64,000 nucleotides of DNA from Pleomorphomonas sp. PLEO (GCF_041320595.1 NZ_CP166625.1:1623501-1687500), one strand, 5' to 3'. Positions 25,768-33,950 are shown, counted from the stretch's first letter. The notes: a model not told the origin generated them from the sequence alone. A program made the numbers and translations.

Positions 25768-26736
25768 ATGACGCTCAAGGTTTCCAGTGCGCAGTTCCAG
25801 CACCGCGCCAATGACAAGGCCTATAACCTCTCGCGCATCGCCGACTTCACCGAGGCGGCGCTGGAGAAGGGTAGCCAGCTGGTGGTGTTTCCCGAGATGT
25901 GCATCACCGGCTATTGGCACGTGCCGAAGCTGGATGAAGCGGGCCTGCGGGCGCTGGCCGAGCCGCTCGACGGCCCATCGATCACCGCAGTCGGCGCGCT
26001 GGCCCGGCAGCGCGGCATCGCCATCGGCGCCGGTTTCCTGGAGCTTGCCGACGATGGCGCGCTCTACAACGCTTATGCGGTGTGCCTGCCGGATGGCGCG
26101 GTGCATTGCCACCGCAAGCTGCACGCCTTCGAGCACCGGCTGATTTCAAGCGGCGACCGTTACACGGTGTTCGACACGCCCTGGGGTATCCGGGCCGGCA
26201 TTCTGATCTGCTGGGACAACAACCTCGTCGAGAACGCCCGGGCGACGGCGCTGATGGGGGCCGAGCTGCTGATCGCGCCGCATCAGACGGGTGGCTGCAA
26301 CTCGGTGAGTCCCTTGGGCATGAAGCACATTCCATTGGAGACATGGGCGCGCCGGCATGACGACCCCGCCGCCATCGCGGCGGAAATCCGTGGGCCCAAC
26401 GGCCGGCAATGGCTGATGCGCTGGCTGCCGGCCCGCGCCCACGACAATGGCCTGTTCATCGTCTTCAGCAATGGCATCGGCCAGGACGAGGACGAAGTGC
26501 GCACCGGCAACGCCATGATCCTCGACCCCTACGGCCGGATCATCGTCGAAACCGCCGCGGCGGCGGACGCCCTGGTCAGCGCCGATCTCGACCTTGCGCT
26601 GCTCGACAAATGCACCGGCCAACGCTGGCTGCGCGGCCGGCGACCGGAGCTCTATGGCATCCTGACGGCGCCCCGGCCGGACAACCTCAAGCCGCTGGAG
26701 GCGCGGTTTTCTCAGGCGCCGACGCGGGCGGGCTGA
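25768..26736 (+). CDS. Carbon-nitrogen hydrolase (nitrilase superfamily)
   Basis: 322-residue nitrilase-superfamily enzyme that cleaves C-N bonds of amides, carbamoyl compounds or nitriles. The catalytic triad is visible: E43 (VVFPEMCITGYW), K118 (CHRKLHAFEHRL) and C148 (GILICWDNNLVENA). The length suits an amidase or N-carbamoyl-amine hydrolase branch; true nitrilases differ around the cysteine (C-W-E is usual). ATG 25768 is chosen because a GGGGGG run lies at ribosome-site distance; the open frame upstream adds an atypical extension. Divergent from the LysR gene at 24751-25677. Confidence 0.88.
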   Translation: MTLKVSSAQFQHRANDKAYNLSRIADFTEAALEKGSQLVVFPEMCITGYWHVPKLDEAGLRALAEPLDGPSITAVGALARQRGIAIGAGFLELADDGALYNAYAVCLPDGAVHCHRKLHAFEHRLISSGDRYTVFDTPWGIRAGILICWDNNLVENARATALMGAELLIAPHQTGGCNSVSPLGMKHIPLETWARRHDDPAAIAAEIRGPNGRQWLMRWLPARAHDNGLFIVFSNGIGQDEDEVRTGNAMILDPYGRIIVETAAAADALVSADLDLALLDKCTGQRWLRGRRPELYGILTAPRPDNLKPLEARFSQAPTRAG

Positions 26737-26745
26737 TAGTGCATG

Positions 26746-26780
26746 CGGCCGCCGCGATGCGCTCCGCAGCGCGGCGGCCG
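26746..26780. terminator. GC-rich hairpin after nitrilase-family gene
   Basis: CGGCCGCCGCG (26746-26756) pairs with CGCGGCGGCCG (26770-26780). It starts 10 bp after the hydrolase stop. There is no T-run, so intrinsic termination is uncertain; it may instead protect the 3' end. Confidence 0.5.
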
Positions 26781-26790
26781 ATCGCGGGGT

Positions 26791-26914
26791 ATACCAAGAT
26801 GCATTGAAAATGCCTCTTGGTATTCTGCTTGCCGATTTCTCATGCCCCTGATGCAAATGAGAAATCGGCAATGGCTCAATGAGCGGATGCGTCAGCATCT
26901 TCGCGAATTGGTAT
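26791..26914. repeat. Palindromic element family B, copy 2 (inverted relative to copy 1)
   Basis: Reverse-complement copy of the 497-619 element with only a few differences, bounded by ATACCAA and TTGGTAT. Its right end overlaps the stop codon of the leftward DnaB-like gene (26914-26916). Confidence 0.8.
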
Positions 26915-27627
26915 TACGCCACGTTTTGGAACTGCGCCTCGCCGTTGTGCAGGAAGCAGGCCTTGGTGAACAGGCCGAGGTCGACGAGGTTGGGCAGGCG
27001 GATGTCGCCGATATCGGGCAGGCGCTTGGCGTCGGGATCGAAGGCGCGGTCGATCTGCGAGATGAAGCCGACGATGAGGCCGGTGCTCTGGGCATAGGCG
27101 CTGAGCGCCGCCACCTGGTCGGCCAGCGTCGGCTTGCTGCGCTGCTGGTCGAGGATCTGCAGGTAATCGATCACCGCCACCGTTCCCGGCGCTGCGTCCG
27201 AGAGGTGGGCGATGATGGTGTCGGCGCTGATCGCCTCGCTGGTGACCACCTCCACTTGGTCGGCGGCGCCGAGCGGCGGCTTTTCCAGCTGGCGCAGGTG
27301 GCTACGCGCCTGCGGCTCAGTGAATTCCAGCGTGAACAACACGGCGCGGCGGCCGGTGCGCGCCGCGTCGAGCAGCAGTCGCAGGCCGAGCAGCGTCTTG
27401 CCATGGCCGGGGCGGCCGGCCATCAGCAACAGGTCGCCGGTCTCGAGCCGGGACAGGATGGTCTCCGACAGCGAGCCGGTGGCGATCCGGGCGGACAGAA
27501 GGCTCCAGCGGGCAAAGCCTTCCTCACGGGCGATCGTGTCGAGGGCTTCATGAAGCGGCAGGTTGCCGGCCTTGGCCATCAGCTTGGCGCGGCGTTTCAG
27601 CTGGAAAATGGGGGCGGAAAGTTTCAT
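26914..27627 (-). CDS. DnaB-like (RecA-fold) ATPase, orphan
   Basis: 237-residue protein with a RecA-type ATPase core like the C-terminal half of replicative helicase DnaB. An N-terminal segment (LPLHEALDTIAREEGFARWS) precedes Walker A GRPGHGKTLLGLRLLLDAAR, a LFTLEFTEPQ strand, Walker B AVIDYLQILDQQ and a sensor-like FISQIDRAFD. The DnaB N-terminal primase-interaction domain is absent, so it is not the replicative helicase; related stand-alone proteins occur in mobile DNA and accessory regions. The frame opens at 27753, but the start at 27627 removes a cysteine-rich non-family extension. No partner gene is adjacent. Confidence 0.75.
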   Translation of the reverse strand: MKLSAPIFQLKRRAKLMAKAGNLPLHEALDTIAREEGFARWSLLSARIATGSLSETILSRLETGDLLLMAGRPGHGKTLLGLRLLLDAARTGRRAVLFTLEFTEPQARSHLRQLEKPPLGAADQVEVVTSEAISADTIIAHLSDAAPGTVAVIDYLQILDQQRSKPTLADQVAALSAYAQSTGLIVGFISQIDRAFDPDAKRLPDIGDIRLPNLVDLGLFTKACFLHNGEAQFQNVA

Positions 27628-27868
27628 CGCGACCTCCGAAACGAGCCAAAACGCAACCCCTCCGCATGCGACGCTCGAACAGATGGTTCGGCCTGTGACA
27701 GTCACCCCGCATGTGCAATGCTTCCCCGAATGGAGGGGGGAGGCGCGGGCCACGCCTTGGCCCCGAAGTTAGCGAGCGCGGCGATTCCCGGCAAGCGGGG
27801 ACGGTACTCGCCGAGCGATTTCAGCTTGCGCCGCGCGGTGGCTCAGGGTTGATAGGTCGGCCCGCTCC

Positions 27869-28378
27869 ATGAGCGCCGCCAGTGAGACAGGACTTGATGT
27901 GATTGCCTTCAGACCGATGCGGGACAGTGAATATCCCGCCTATCTCGATTATTTCATTGCCGACTACGCGGCGGAAATCGCCGCCAACTATCGGCTCTCG
28001 CAGGAGGCGGCGCTCTCGCAGGCCCGGCGAGATATCGAGGCTGGATTGCCCAATGGCGTGCGCACCGCCGGTCAGGTTCTGATCTGCCTGATCGATCCGT
28101 CGGCGACCGCCGAGAAGCTGATCGGCTATCTCTGGTACAAGCCGGACGCGGCGATGCGCTCGGCCTTCATCACCGATTTTCACATCCTCGCCGCCCATCA
28201 GGGGCGGGGCCTCGGCAAGGCGGCGATGGGCCTTCTCGAGCGTGACCTCAAAGCCAAGGGCTTCACGCAGATCAAGCTCAGAGTGGCCGGCGACAATGCC
28301 CGCGCCCGGCATGTCTATGAAGCGACCGGTTTCCACGTGACCGGCATCAACATGAGCAAGGTGATCGGCGAGGAGTAG
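27869..28378 (+). CDS. GNAT acetyltransferase
   Basis: 169-residue GNAT. It opens VIAFRPMRDSEYPAYLDYFI, with the acetyl-CoA-binding motif A FHILAAHQGRGLGKAAMGLL (R/Q-x-x-G-x-G/A present) and motif B RVAGDNARARHVYEATGFHV. It is similar to small stand-alone acetyltransferases acting on unknown amines. Monocistronic, followed directly by the duplicated repeat region. Confidence 0.87.
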   Translation: MSAASETGLDVIAFRPMRDSEYPAYLDYFIADYAAEIAANYRLSQEAALSQARRDIEAGLPNGVRTAGQVLICLIDPSATAEKLIGYLWYKPDAAMRSAFITDFHILAAHQGRGLGKAAMGLLERDLKAKGFTQIKLRVAGDNARARHVYEATGFHVTGINMSKVIGEE

Positions 28379-28402
28379 GGCGTCGATCTAAATAATTGTT
28401 TT

Positions 28403-28926
28403 ATATATAAAACTGTCATTCTCTGCGCAGGCAGAGAACCTCAGGCCGAAAGACGCAATGAGGAAAATATCCGGCGCCCATTGTCCTTGGAGCGCGATAT
28501 CGGCGTTGCGCCCCATCCTGCCCGAGATCCTCTGCCTGCGCAGAGGAGGACAGCATGATGGCAGCGATCTCTAGCCGCTATCCGACTGTTTTATATAGAG
28601 GAAACAAAGGGATAGGTTGGCGCCCTGGCGTTGGCTTTGCCCCCGGGATGGCTGCCGTTACGACGGATAAGCTGCTGATTCAAATATATAAAACTGTCCT
28701 CCTCTGCGCAGGCAGAGGATCTCAGGCCGAAAAGGGCAATGAGGGAAATATCCGGCGCCCGTTGTCCTTGGAGCTCTATATCGGCGTTGCGCCCCATCCT
28801 GCCCGAGATCCTCTGCCTGCGCAGAGGAGGACAGCATGATGGCAGCGATCTCCAACCGCTATCCGATTGTTTTATGTTGAGGGAACAAAGGGATGGGCTA
28901 GGCGCCCTGGCCCAGGAGTAGCTACC
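28403..28926. repeat. Two tandem ~280-bp units, each with a complete family A element
   Basis: Two similar segments, starting near 28403 and 28683, each have this order: TTTTATATATAAAACTGTC-like lead, left palindrome (28411-28452 and 28692-28733), about 60 bp including ATATCCGGCGCCC and TTGTCCTTGGAGC, right palindrome (28514-28559 and 28794-28840), then GCATGATGGCAGCGATCT and GCTATCCGA. The paired halves form a ~150-bp inverted-repeat element. Period is 280 bp. No gene lies in this interval. Confidence 0.8.
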
Positions 28927-29952
28927 CTACGGCAGATTATCCCTCAGGAAGATCTCGATGCGGATGGCTTCCTGGCCTTCGATCAGCGGCGTGCCTTCGA
29001 TCATCGAGCGGAGCACGCGGATGGCGCTGCGGATTTCGTGGCCGGGGTCCTGGTTGATGACGGCGTGGATCAGGCCGCCTTCCAGCGCGGCGCGGGTGTC
29101 GTCGTTGAGTTCGTGCGCCACGACCACCGGGCGCGCTTCCGCCGGCAGCTCGGAGAGCACGTCGAGAATGCCGTCGATGCCGGCGCCGATGTTGTAGAGG
29201 CCGACGATGTCGCCCTCGCGGGTGAGGCAGGCCTTGAGCGCCTCGCGCGTGGCGTCGCGCTCGTCGCGGCCTTCCAGCGTCAGGGTGGCCTTCAGATGCG
29301 GGAATTGCGTGCTGATCACCTGGCCGAAGCCGAGGCGGCGCTCGACGTGGTCGCGCACCAGCATGGAGCCGGCGACGACGACGATCTTGCCCGGCTTGCC
29401 GGCGAGGAACTGGCCGATCAGGCTGGCGGCGGTGCGGCCGGCCGCCACGTTGTCGATGCCGACATAGCGATGGCGGGGAAAGCGCGGCGCATCCGACACC
29501 AGGGTGACGACGGGGATGCTGGCGGCGTTGAGGCGGCAGAGTTCGGCCCGGACGGCCGCCGACTCGGTGGCGACCAGCGCCACGCCGGCCACCTTCTCGG
29601 GTTCGAGCGCACGCAGCGCCGCCGCCAGCGCATCGCCATCGAACGGCGGCACGGAGACGACGTCGATCTCGACGCGCTCGCCGGCCAGCCGCTGGCCCGC
29701 CTCGCGCGCTTCCGCTTCCAGGCGGCGCATGAAGGCGTTGGCGCCTTGGGGAATGACGAAGACGAAGGCGTGATTGCGTTTGCGCGCCAGCGCCGCCGCC
29801 GATGCGTCGCGCACGAAGCCCAACTTGTCGACCGCCGCCTTCACCCGCTCGGCCGTGGCCGGCCGCACGCCGGGGCGTTCGTTGAGCACGCGATCCACGG
29901 TGGCAATGCCAACGCCGGCAGCGCGCGCGACATCGTGGACGGTTGGACGCAT
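28927..29952 (-). CDS. LacI-family regulator with sugar-binding domain
   Basis: 341-residue LacI-type repressor. The HTH and hinge helix are at residues 1-60 (TVHDVARAAGVGIATVDRVL, then ERVKAAVDKLGFVRD), and the periplasmic-binding-like effector domain follows (HAFVFVIPQGANAFMRRLEA, GLYNIGAGIDGILDVL). The effector domain resembles those of sugar-responsive members. CAGGAG precedes the ATG. The neighbouring isomerase (30430) and the FGGY kinase (38785) suggest it controls a pentose/deoxyhexose or related catabolic set; direct regulation is inferred from position. Confidence 0.87.
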   Translation of the reverse strand: MRPTVHDVARAAGVGIATVDRVLNERPGVRPATAERVKAAVDKLGFVRDASAAALARKRNHAFVFVIPQGANAFMRRLEAEAREAGQRLAGERVEIDVVSVPPFDGDALAAALRALEPEKVAGVALVATESAAVRAELCRLNAASIPVVTLVSDAPRFPRHRYVGIDNVAAGRTAASLIGQFLAGKPGKIVVVAGSMLVRDHVERRLGFGQVISTQFPHLKATLTLEGRDERDATREALKACLTREGDIVGLYNIGAGIDGILDVLSELPAEARPVVVAHELNDDTRAALEGGLIHAVINQDPGHEIRSAIRVLRSMIEGTPLIEGQEAIRIEIFLRDNLP

Positions 29953-29978
29953 GAGGACTCCTGGAAACGTAAATTCTA

Positions 29979-30139
29979 CTCAGGCGGCCGACTAGCGCGA
30001 CTTTCTGTGCTTGCCGTGCTCACGGGCTGTTTTCTAAGGCGCAACTCCGGACGCAAAACCGCAAGGGCACTTTTGCTGGAGTTGCTCGAAGTCCGTTCCG
30101 CTCCGGTTCTCGAAAGCCACGCTATTCGACTCGCCTGAG
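29979..30139. repeat. Family C palindromic element, divergent copy
   Basis: Bounded by CTCAGGCG and CGCCTGAG, with internal CGTGCTCACG and TCCGTTCCGCTCCGGTTCTC blocks shared with the copies at 30291 and 60511, but diverged elsewhere and about 20 bp longer. It lies just upstream of the LacI gene. Confidence 0.65.
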
Positions 30140-30290
30140 CGAATTTCCGGCGGGTCGATAAACTTGATCAACAAATTCCACTTATAGCCCGCCCGTTGTC
30201 AACTCCGGGCGAGAACATATCAACCAAACCAAGGAGATAACGTTCCCGGCAGCGCGTGCCGCCGGAAACGCTGATGCCAATTGAGACGCA
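30140..30290. promoter_or_regulatory. Probable leader/promoter remnant between LacI gene and family C element
   Basis: Contains TTGATCAA (30164-30171), a possible operator half, then an AT-rich stretch, and CCAAGGAGATAACG (near 30229-30242), which looks like a strong rightward ribosome-binding site, followed by a GC-rich hairpin. No sensible rightward gene follows: the frame after the first ATG closes within 20 codons. It reads like the 5' end of a lost gene that was once divergent from the LacI gene. Confidence 0.35.
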
Positions 30291-30431
30291 GAGCCTGAGT
30301 CAAAATTCGCTGGGGTGCGGCAGATAGCAACGAACTTGAGAACCGGAGCGGAGCGAACTTAATGTTCGTGAGCACCGGAAGCGCAGAGTTCTAAGCTAGC
30401 TACCCGCCCCAGTAGAATTTTGGACAGGCTC
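30291..30431. repeat. Family C palindromic element, copy 2 (141 bp)
   Basis: Starts GAGCCTGAGTCAAAATTC and ends GAATTTTGGACAGGCTC, an inverted repeat of about 17 bp. The interior contains GAGAACCGGAGCGGAGCG and GTGAGCACCGGAAGCGCAGA. It is the reverse complement, with changes, of the copy at 60511-60652. Its right end overlaps the stop codon of the isomerase gene (30430-30432). Confidence 0.8.
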
Positions 30432-31842
30432 ATTCGTGGACGTACATGTCCCAGCCCAAGTACTTGCTGGCCGCTTCCGTGACCGCCGCGGCCGAGTTGG
30501 AGAAGTTGGTCGCCACGTGGTGCTCGAAGGAGTTCTCGCAGATGTAGCGCAGGAGCTTCTGCAGGTTGGGGATGTTCACCACGCCGGCACCGCCGAAGGT
30601 GTTCAGCGGATCGTCGGTGAACGAGCCCTGGCCGGTGTAGCCCTTGATCTTGCCCGAGAAGTCGTCGGTCGACAGACGCAGGAAGGTCATGGCGCCAGAC
30701 TTCACCTTGCCGTCCAGCGTGCCGTGGGTGTTCTCGGCGCCCACCGTGCCAGCGATGATCTGCTGGTAGTCCATCTTCACGCCTTCGTTGAAGAAGTGCT
30801 TGGGCAGGTTCGAACAGTGGAAGCAGACGGCCTTGTTGGGGTCGCCACCGTAGTTGTTGTTCCAGTCGAGCAGCGCCGACGGCGTCTCGCTGGCCAGACC
30901 CAGGGCATACATCGACAGCGAGCCGAGCGTATCGACCTCGCAGGCCGACGGCAGCAGCTTCTGGCTCATCATGCTCATGACGGTGCAGGGCACGATGCCG
31001 AAGAACTCTTCCATGCTGGTCCAGCACTGCACGGACGTGATGGTGAGGCGGTTGGTCTCCACCCAGTTGTCCAGCACGGCGCCGAGCTTGGACATCTTGA
31101 TGAGGGCGGCGTGCGGCGTGTTGCCGACGGGCACATAGGCCTTGATCTCGGCGAGCTTGGCCTGAACCGAGGCGTCATCGTCCTTGAGCTTGCCGATGCG
31201 GCCGAGCACTTCGGAGAGGTCCAGCGTATCAACGGTGATGCCGGAACGCTCCAGCAGCTTTTCCGAATAGCGCACGGTGTTGAAGGCGGCCGGGCGGGCA
31301 CCGACGGCACCGACGCGCAGGTTCTTGAAGCCACCGACAACGCGGCAGACGGCGGCGAACCACTTGAGGTCGGCCTCGAACTCGGCGGAGTCGGGCGCCT
31401 CGGTGTGCAGCGTGGTCAGCGAATACTTGATGCCATACTGCTGCAGATTGTTGCAGATCGACATCTTGCCGCAGAAGCTGTCGCGGCGATGGGTGATGGC
31501 CATCTTGCCGGCTTCGTCGGGCGTCGCCTGGATCAGCACGGGCACGTTGAGGTTGGCAAGGCGCAGGGCGTCGGCAAGGCCGCGCTCTTCACCGAAGTTC
31601 GGCAGGGTGATGATGATGCCGTCGATCTCGGCGGCGTGCTTCTTGAACAGCGCGGCGCAGATCTCGGCTTCCTTGTAGGTTTCCACCGCGCCATGGGCGG
31701 TTTCCTCAGGCGATACGACGATCGCCTTATAGCCCTGCTTCTCCAGAGCGGCGATCATCTCCAGGCGGCCGCTGGCGGCCAGATGGCTGGGGAAGAATCC
31801 ACGGTTTCCGACGATCACGCCGAAGGTCATTTGCTTGGGCAT
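30430..31842 (-). CDS. L-fucose/L-arabinose isomerase-type enzyme
   Basis: 470-residue cytoplasmic sugar isomerase of the FucI/AraA fold, predicted to interconvert an aldose and a ketose with a divalent metal. It begins MPKQMTFGVIVGNRGFFPSH; conserved stretches include GIIITLPNFGEERGLADALR, SICNNLQQYGIKYSL and GVKMDYQQIIAGTVG. The length and C-terminal FSNSAAAVTEAASKYLGWDM are those of the proteobacterial L-fucose-isomerase-like group rather than classic AraA (about 500). GGAGGAAAG lies before ATG 31842; the frame extends upstream without family features. The FGGY kinase at 38785 is its likely pathway partner, making ketose 1- or 5-phosphate; the exact sugar is not shown. Confidence 0.87.
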   Translation of the reverse strand: MPKQMTFGVIVGNRGFFPSHLAASGRLEMIAALEKQGYKAIVVSPEETAHGAVETYKEAEICAALFKKHAAEIDGIIITLPNFGEERGLADALRLANLNVPVLIQATPDEAGKMAITHRRDSFCGKMSICNNLQQYGIKYSLTTLHTEAPDSAEFEADLKWFAAVCRVVGGFKNLRVGAVGARPAAFNTVRYSEKLLERSGITVDTLDLSEVLGRIGKLKDDDASVQAKLAEIKAYVPVGNTPHAALIKMSKLGAVLDNWVETNRLTITSVQCWTSMEEFFGIVPCTVMSMMSQKLLPSACEVDTLGSLSMYALGLASETPSALLDWNNNYGGDPNKAVCFHCSNLPKHFFNEGVKMDYQQIIAGTVGAENTHGTLDGKVKSGAMTFLRLSTDDFSGKIKGYTGQGSFTDDPLNTFGGAGVVNIPNLQKLLRYICENSFEHHVATNFSNSAAAVTEAASKYLGWDMYVHE

Positions 31843-32046
31843 CAGGCTTTCCTCCGATTTCGCTTGAAAGTTTTGAGGTACGTTACCGGAAAGGATAAGG
31901 TGAGTTTTCCGGTAGGGAATTAAGGATAATTGAGGGGATTCAAGCGAGTTGTGATGAGCGTACATCAAGGGGAGGGGGGAGGCAAGGGCGGGGGAGGGCA
32001 ATGCGAGCGAGGCAAGTAAGTAGGTTCACGCTAGGTGAACGTTACT

Positions 32047-32673
32047 TCATCTCACTCGAATGCGCCGGGTTAGCTCGTAAACCGTAGTAAATGGTGGCCC
32101 AGGTGGGGTTCCTTCGTCCTTTCGCCTGGCCAGTTGCCGCTCGGCTCGTTGCTCGGCCTCGACAATCAGATCCATTAACTTGGTGCAGTCGGTTGTCTTT
32201 CGTTTTGAGCGGTCATAATCGCGGCATAAAGTTTCCAGATGCCGTTGGACATCGTGCCTATGGTCAGGTCGATCAAAATCCTGGAAATGAAGAATTAGCC
32301 AAAGCTCAAAACAAGGATCCGAAAATGCCACCCCGACCTTGGCGGCTCGGCACTTCGAAATTGCTTCTGTGACGTTGGGATGTTCATCTCGATCGAACAC
32401 CGCCCAGAACTCATCATACCTAGTATACGATTGGTTGCGCCCTTGTCGTCGCGCCGTTCGGGCAGCTAGTGCTGCCTCATTGGCGATGGTGAGGGGGACC
32501 CCGGCGCCACCTATTATTTCCACGTCCACGACCACACTCCGGAAAGTGCGTCTCATCTCTTCAAAATAATCCCGCTCCGTTTTTTCTCCCTCAGTATAGA
32601 TTATAATCCTTGGCTTCGGTGTTTTTGTTTCGACCTTGCGGCGAAGAGGCCTAAATCGACGTGACTCGCTCAT
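32047..32673 (-). CDS. rloB: RloB-like TOPRIM-type protein (defence effector candidate)
   Basis: 208-residue RloB-family protein. TOPRIM-like acidic residues can be read: E28 in IIIYTEGEKTERDYFEEM and D94/D96 in WAVFDRDEHPN; the family hallmark SDPCFELWLILHFQ follows at residues 118-131. TOPRIM proteins of this kind are usually nucleases paired with an SMC/ABC-like ATPase. Its ATG overlaps the stop of the ATPase gene by 4 bp, so the two are translationally coupled. RloA/RloB pairs were first noted inside restriction-modification loci, and the AbiL phage-abortive system has, as I recall, this pairing. GC is lower than around it, fitting horizontal transfer. Confidence 0.85.
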   Translation of the reverse strand: MSESRRFRPLRRKVETKTPKPRIIIYTEGEKTERDYFEEMRRTFRSVVVDVEIIGGAGVPLTIANEAALAARTARRQGRNQSYTRYDEFWAVFDRDEHPNVTEAISKCRAAKVGVAFSDPCFELWLILHFQDFDRPDHRHDVQRHLETLCRDYDRSKRKTTDCTKLMDLIVEAEQRAERQLARRKDEGTPPGPPFTTVYELTRRIRVR

Positions 32674-33950
32674 GATGCTTTGCCACCCACTAATGCATTC
32701 AGGTCGCCGGCGAATGGTATGGCCCCAAAACGCCCTTCGAGATAACCTTTTCCGAATTTATCAGTCGGTCTGAGCTTGAAGTCGGCAAGCGAGAAGATGT
32801 GAGACGAACCAGTGCCGTCTTTCTCGCAGAACCAAATTTGGTCTCGTCGCAGATGGCCGCAGGCTAGCAAATTGGTGTCGTGAGTGGTCGCTATAAGTTG
32901 TGCGCCGCGTGGATTGTATTCTTTGTTTGTAAAAAGCTCTATTATTTGTTCGGCGACTAGAGTATGCAAACTGGCATCTAGTTCGTCTACAATTATTAGC
33001 GTTCCTTTGTCTAACGCTCTAAGAATCTTGCTTATTAAAATAAGAAGACGTCTGGTACCAGAACTTTCTTGTTGCAGTGGTAGGGAGTATTCTTTTTTTG
33101 TTCCTTGATGGATTAGCTGTATCTCTACGTCTTTTTCATTTGTGTTAGGGTCTGGAGCGATTTCATCCCCTAAATATTTACGCAGAACTGAGCGAAACTC
33201 CGTGTTGAAATTCTTAACCTCGTCCGTAATTTCTTTTTCGTGTTGCTCTAGTCCAACAATCCCCGTACCGGTATCCTGCAAAAAGCTGATGGCTCGGGCG
33301 TCAATTTGCCCTTTCTTGAATGTATTCGAAATATTGGCGGCAGACACCTCCAGATTACTGCTATATGTACAGTTACGGAAAAAGGTTGCGATTCTTGAGA
33401 GTTCCTCATGATCGTTTTGGGTTGCTGTGGAAATAAAAAGGCTGTTGTTTCGCATGAATTCAACAAGGGTTTTCTTCGCGCCAGCCATGCTCTGGCCAAA
33501 GGTGACCATTTTTCCTTCCCGCTCATAAAGCTTCCTTCGCTTTCCTTCAGGAAACGCGTAGAGCCATTCGGTGAGGAAACTCTCGTCGTCGCAAGTGAAT
33601 CCGAAAATAAAGCGCGTTCCGTCAACGACAAACTCGGCTTCACAGTGCGAGGGGGTCATCCGAATCTCTTCATCAAGGGCAAATGGCTTTCTGGGGACCC
33701 CCCCGTCAGGGGATCCCTGACTATGGGAGTGTAGGATAGCGCTTCGCATAAAGGTGAAGGCTCGGACAAAATTGGTTTTACCTGAAGCATTTGCCCCGTA
33801 GATCAAAGTCGCGGGGACCGCTTGAAATTCAGGCGTCCCCGGAATGGGCATGAGGCCATCTTCCCTGCCCTTGAGCTTGCTTGCCACAAGGGAAAGTTCT
33901 TGAACTCCAGCAAAGGACAGAAAATTGCCTGTCTCGAAGCGTAACAGCAT
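32670..33950 (-). CDS. rloA: RloA-like AAA/ABC-type ATPase (defence sensor candidate)
   Basis: 426-residue SMC/OLD-like ATPase. It starts with the strand-turn FETGNFLSFAGVQELSL, then Walker A YGANASGKTN (residues 51-60), a long insertion, signature-like QQESSGTRRLLILIS, Walker B TLIIVDELDASLH, and an H-loop LIATTHDTNLLACG. The end GKGYLEGRFGAIPFAG is typical of RloA-type AAA_15 ATPases. A strong GGAGG precedes the start. Predicted to sense phage or DNA signals and to activate the RloB-like partner that follows with an ATGA overlap. Codon usage is markedly more AT-rich than in neighbours. PARIS and AbiL are the closest described architectures; RloB (not DUF4435) favours the AbiL-like side. Confidence 0.85.
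   Translation of the reverse strand: MLLRFETGNFLSFAGVQELSLVASKLKGREDGLMPIPGTPEFQAVPATLIYGANASGKTNFVRAFTFMRSAILHSHSQGSPDGGVPRKPFALDEEIRMTPSHCEAEFVVDGTRFIFGFTCDDESFLTEWLYAFPEGKRRKLYEREGKMVTFGQSMAGAKKTLVEFMRNNSLFISTATQNDHEELSRIATFFRNCTYSSNLEVSAANISNTFKKGQIDARAISFLQDTGTGIVGLEQHEKEITDEVKNFNTEFRSVLRKYLGDEIAPDPNTNEKDVEIQLIHQGTKKEYSLPLQQESSGTRRLLILISKILRALDKGTLIIVDELDASLHTLVAEQIIELFTNKEYNPRGAQLIATTHDTNLLACGHLRRDQIWFCEKDGTGSSHIFSLADFKLRPTDKFGKGYLEGRFGAIPFAGDLNALVGGKAS

Noticed and set aside
32047-33950. PARIS system (AriA/AriB)
   Set aside because: The small partner is RloB-like (SDPCFELWLILHF hallmark), not the DUF4435 AriB type; an AbiL-like or RloAB label fits better.
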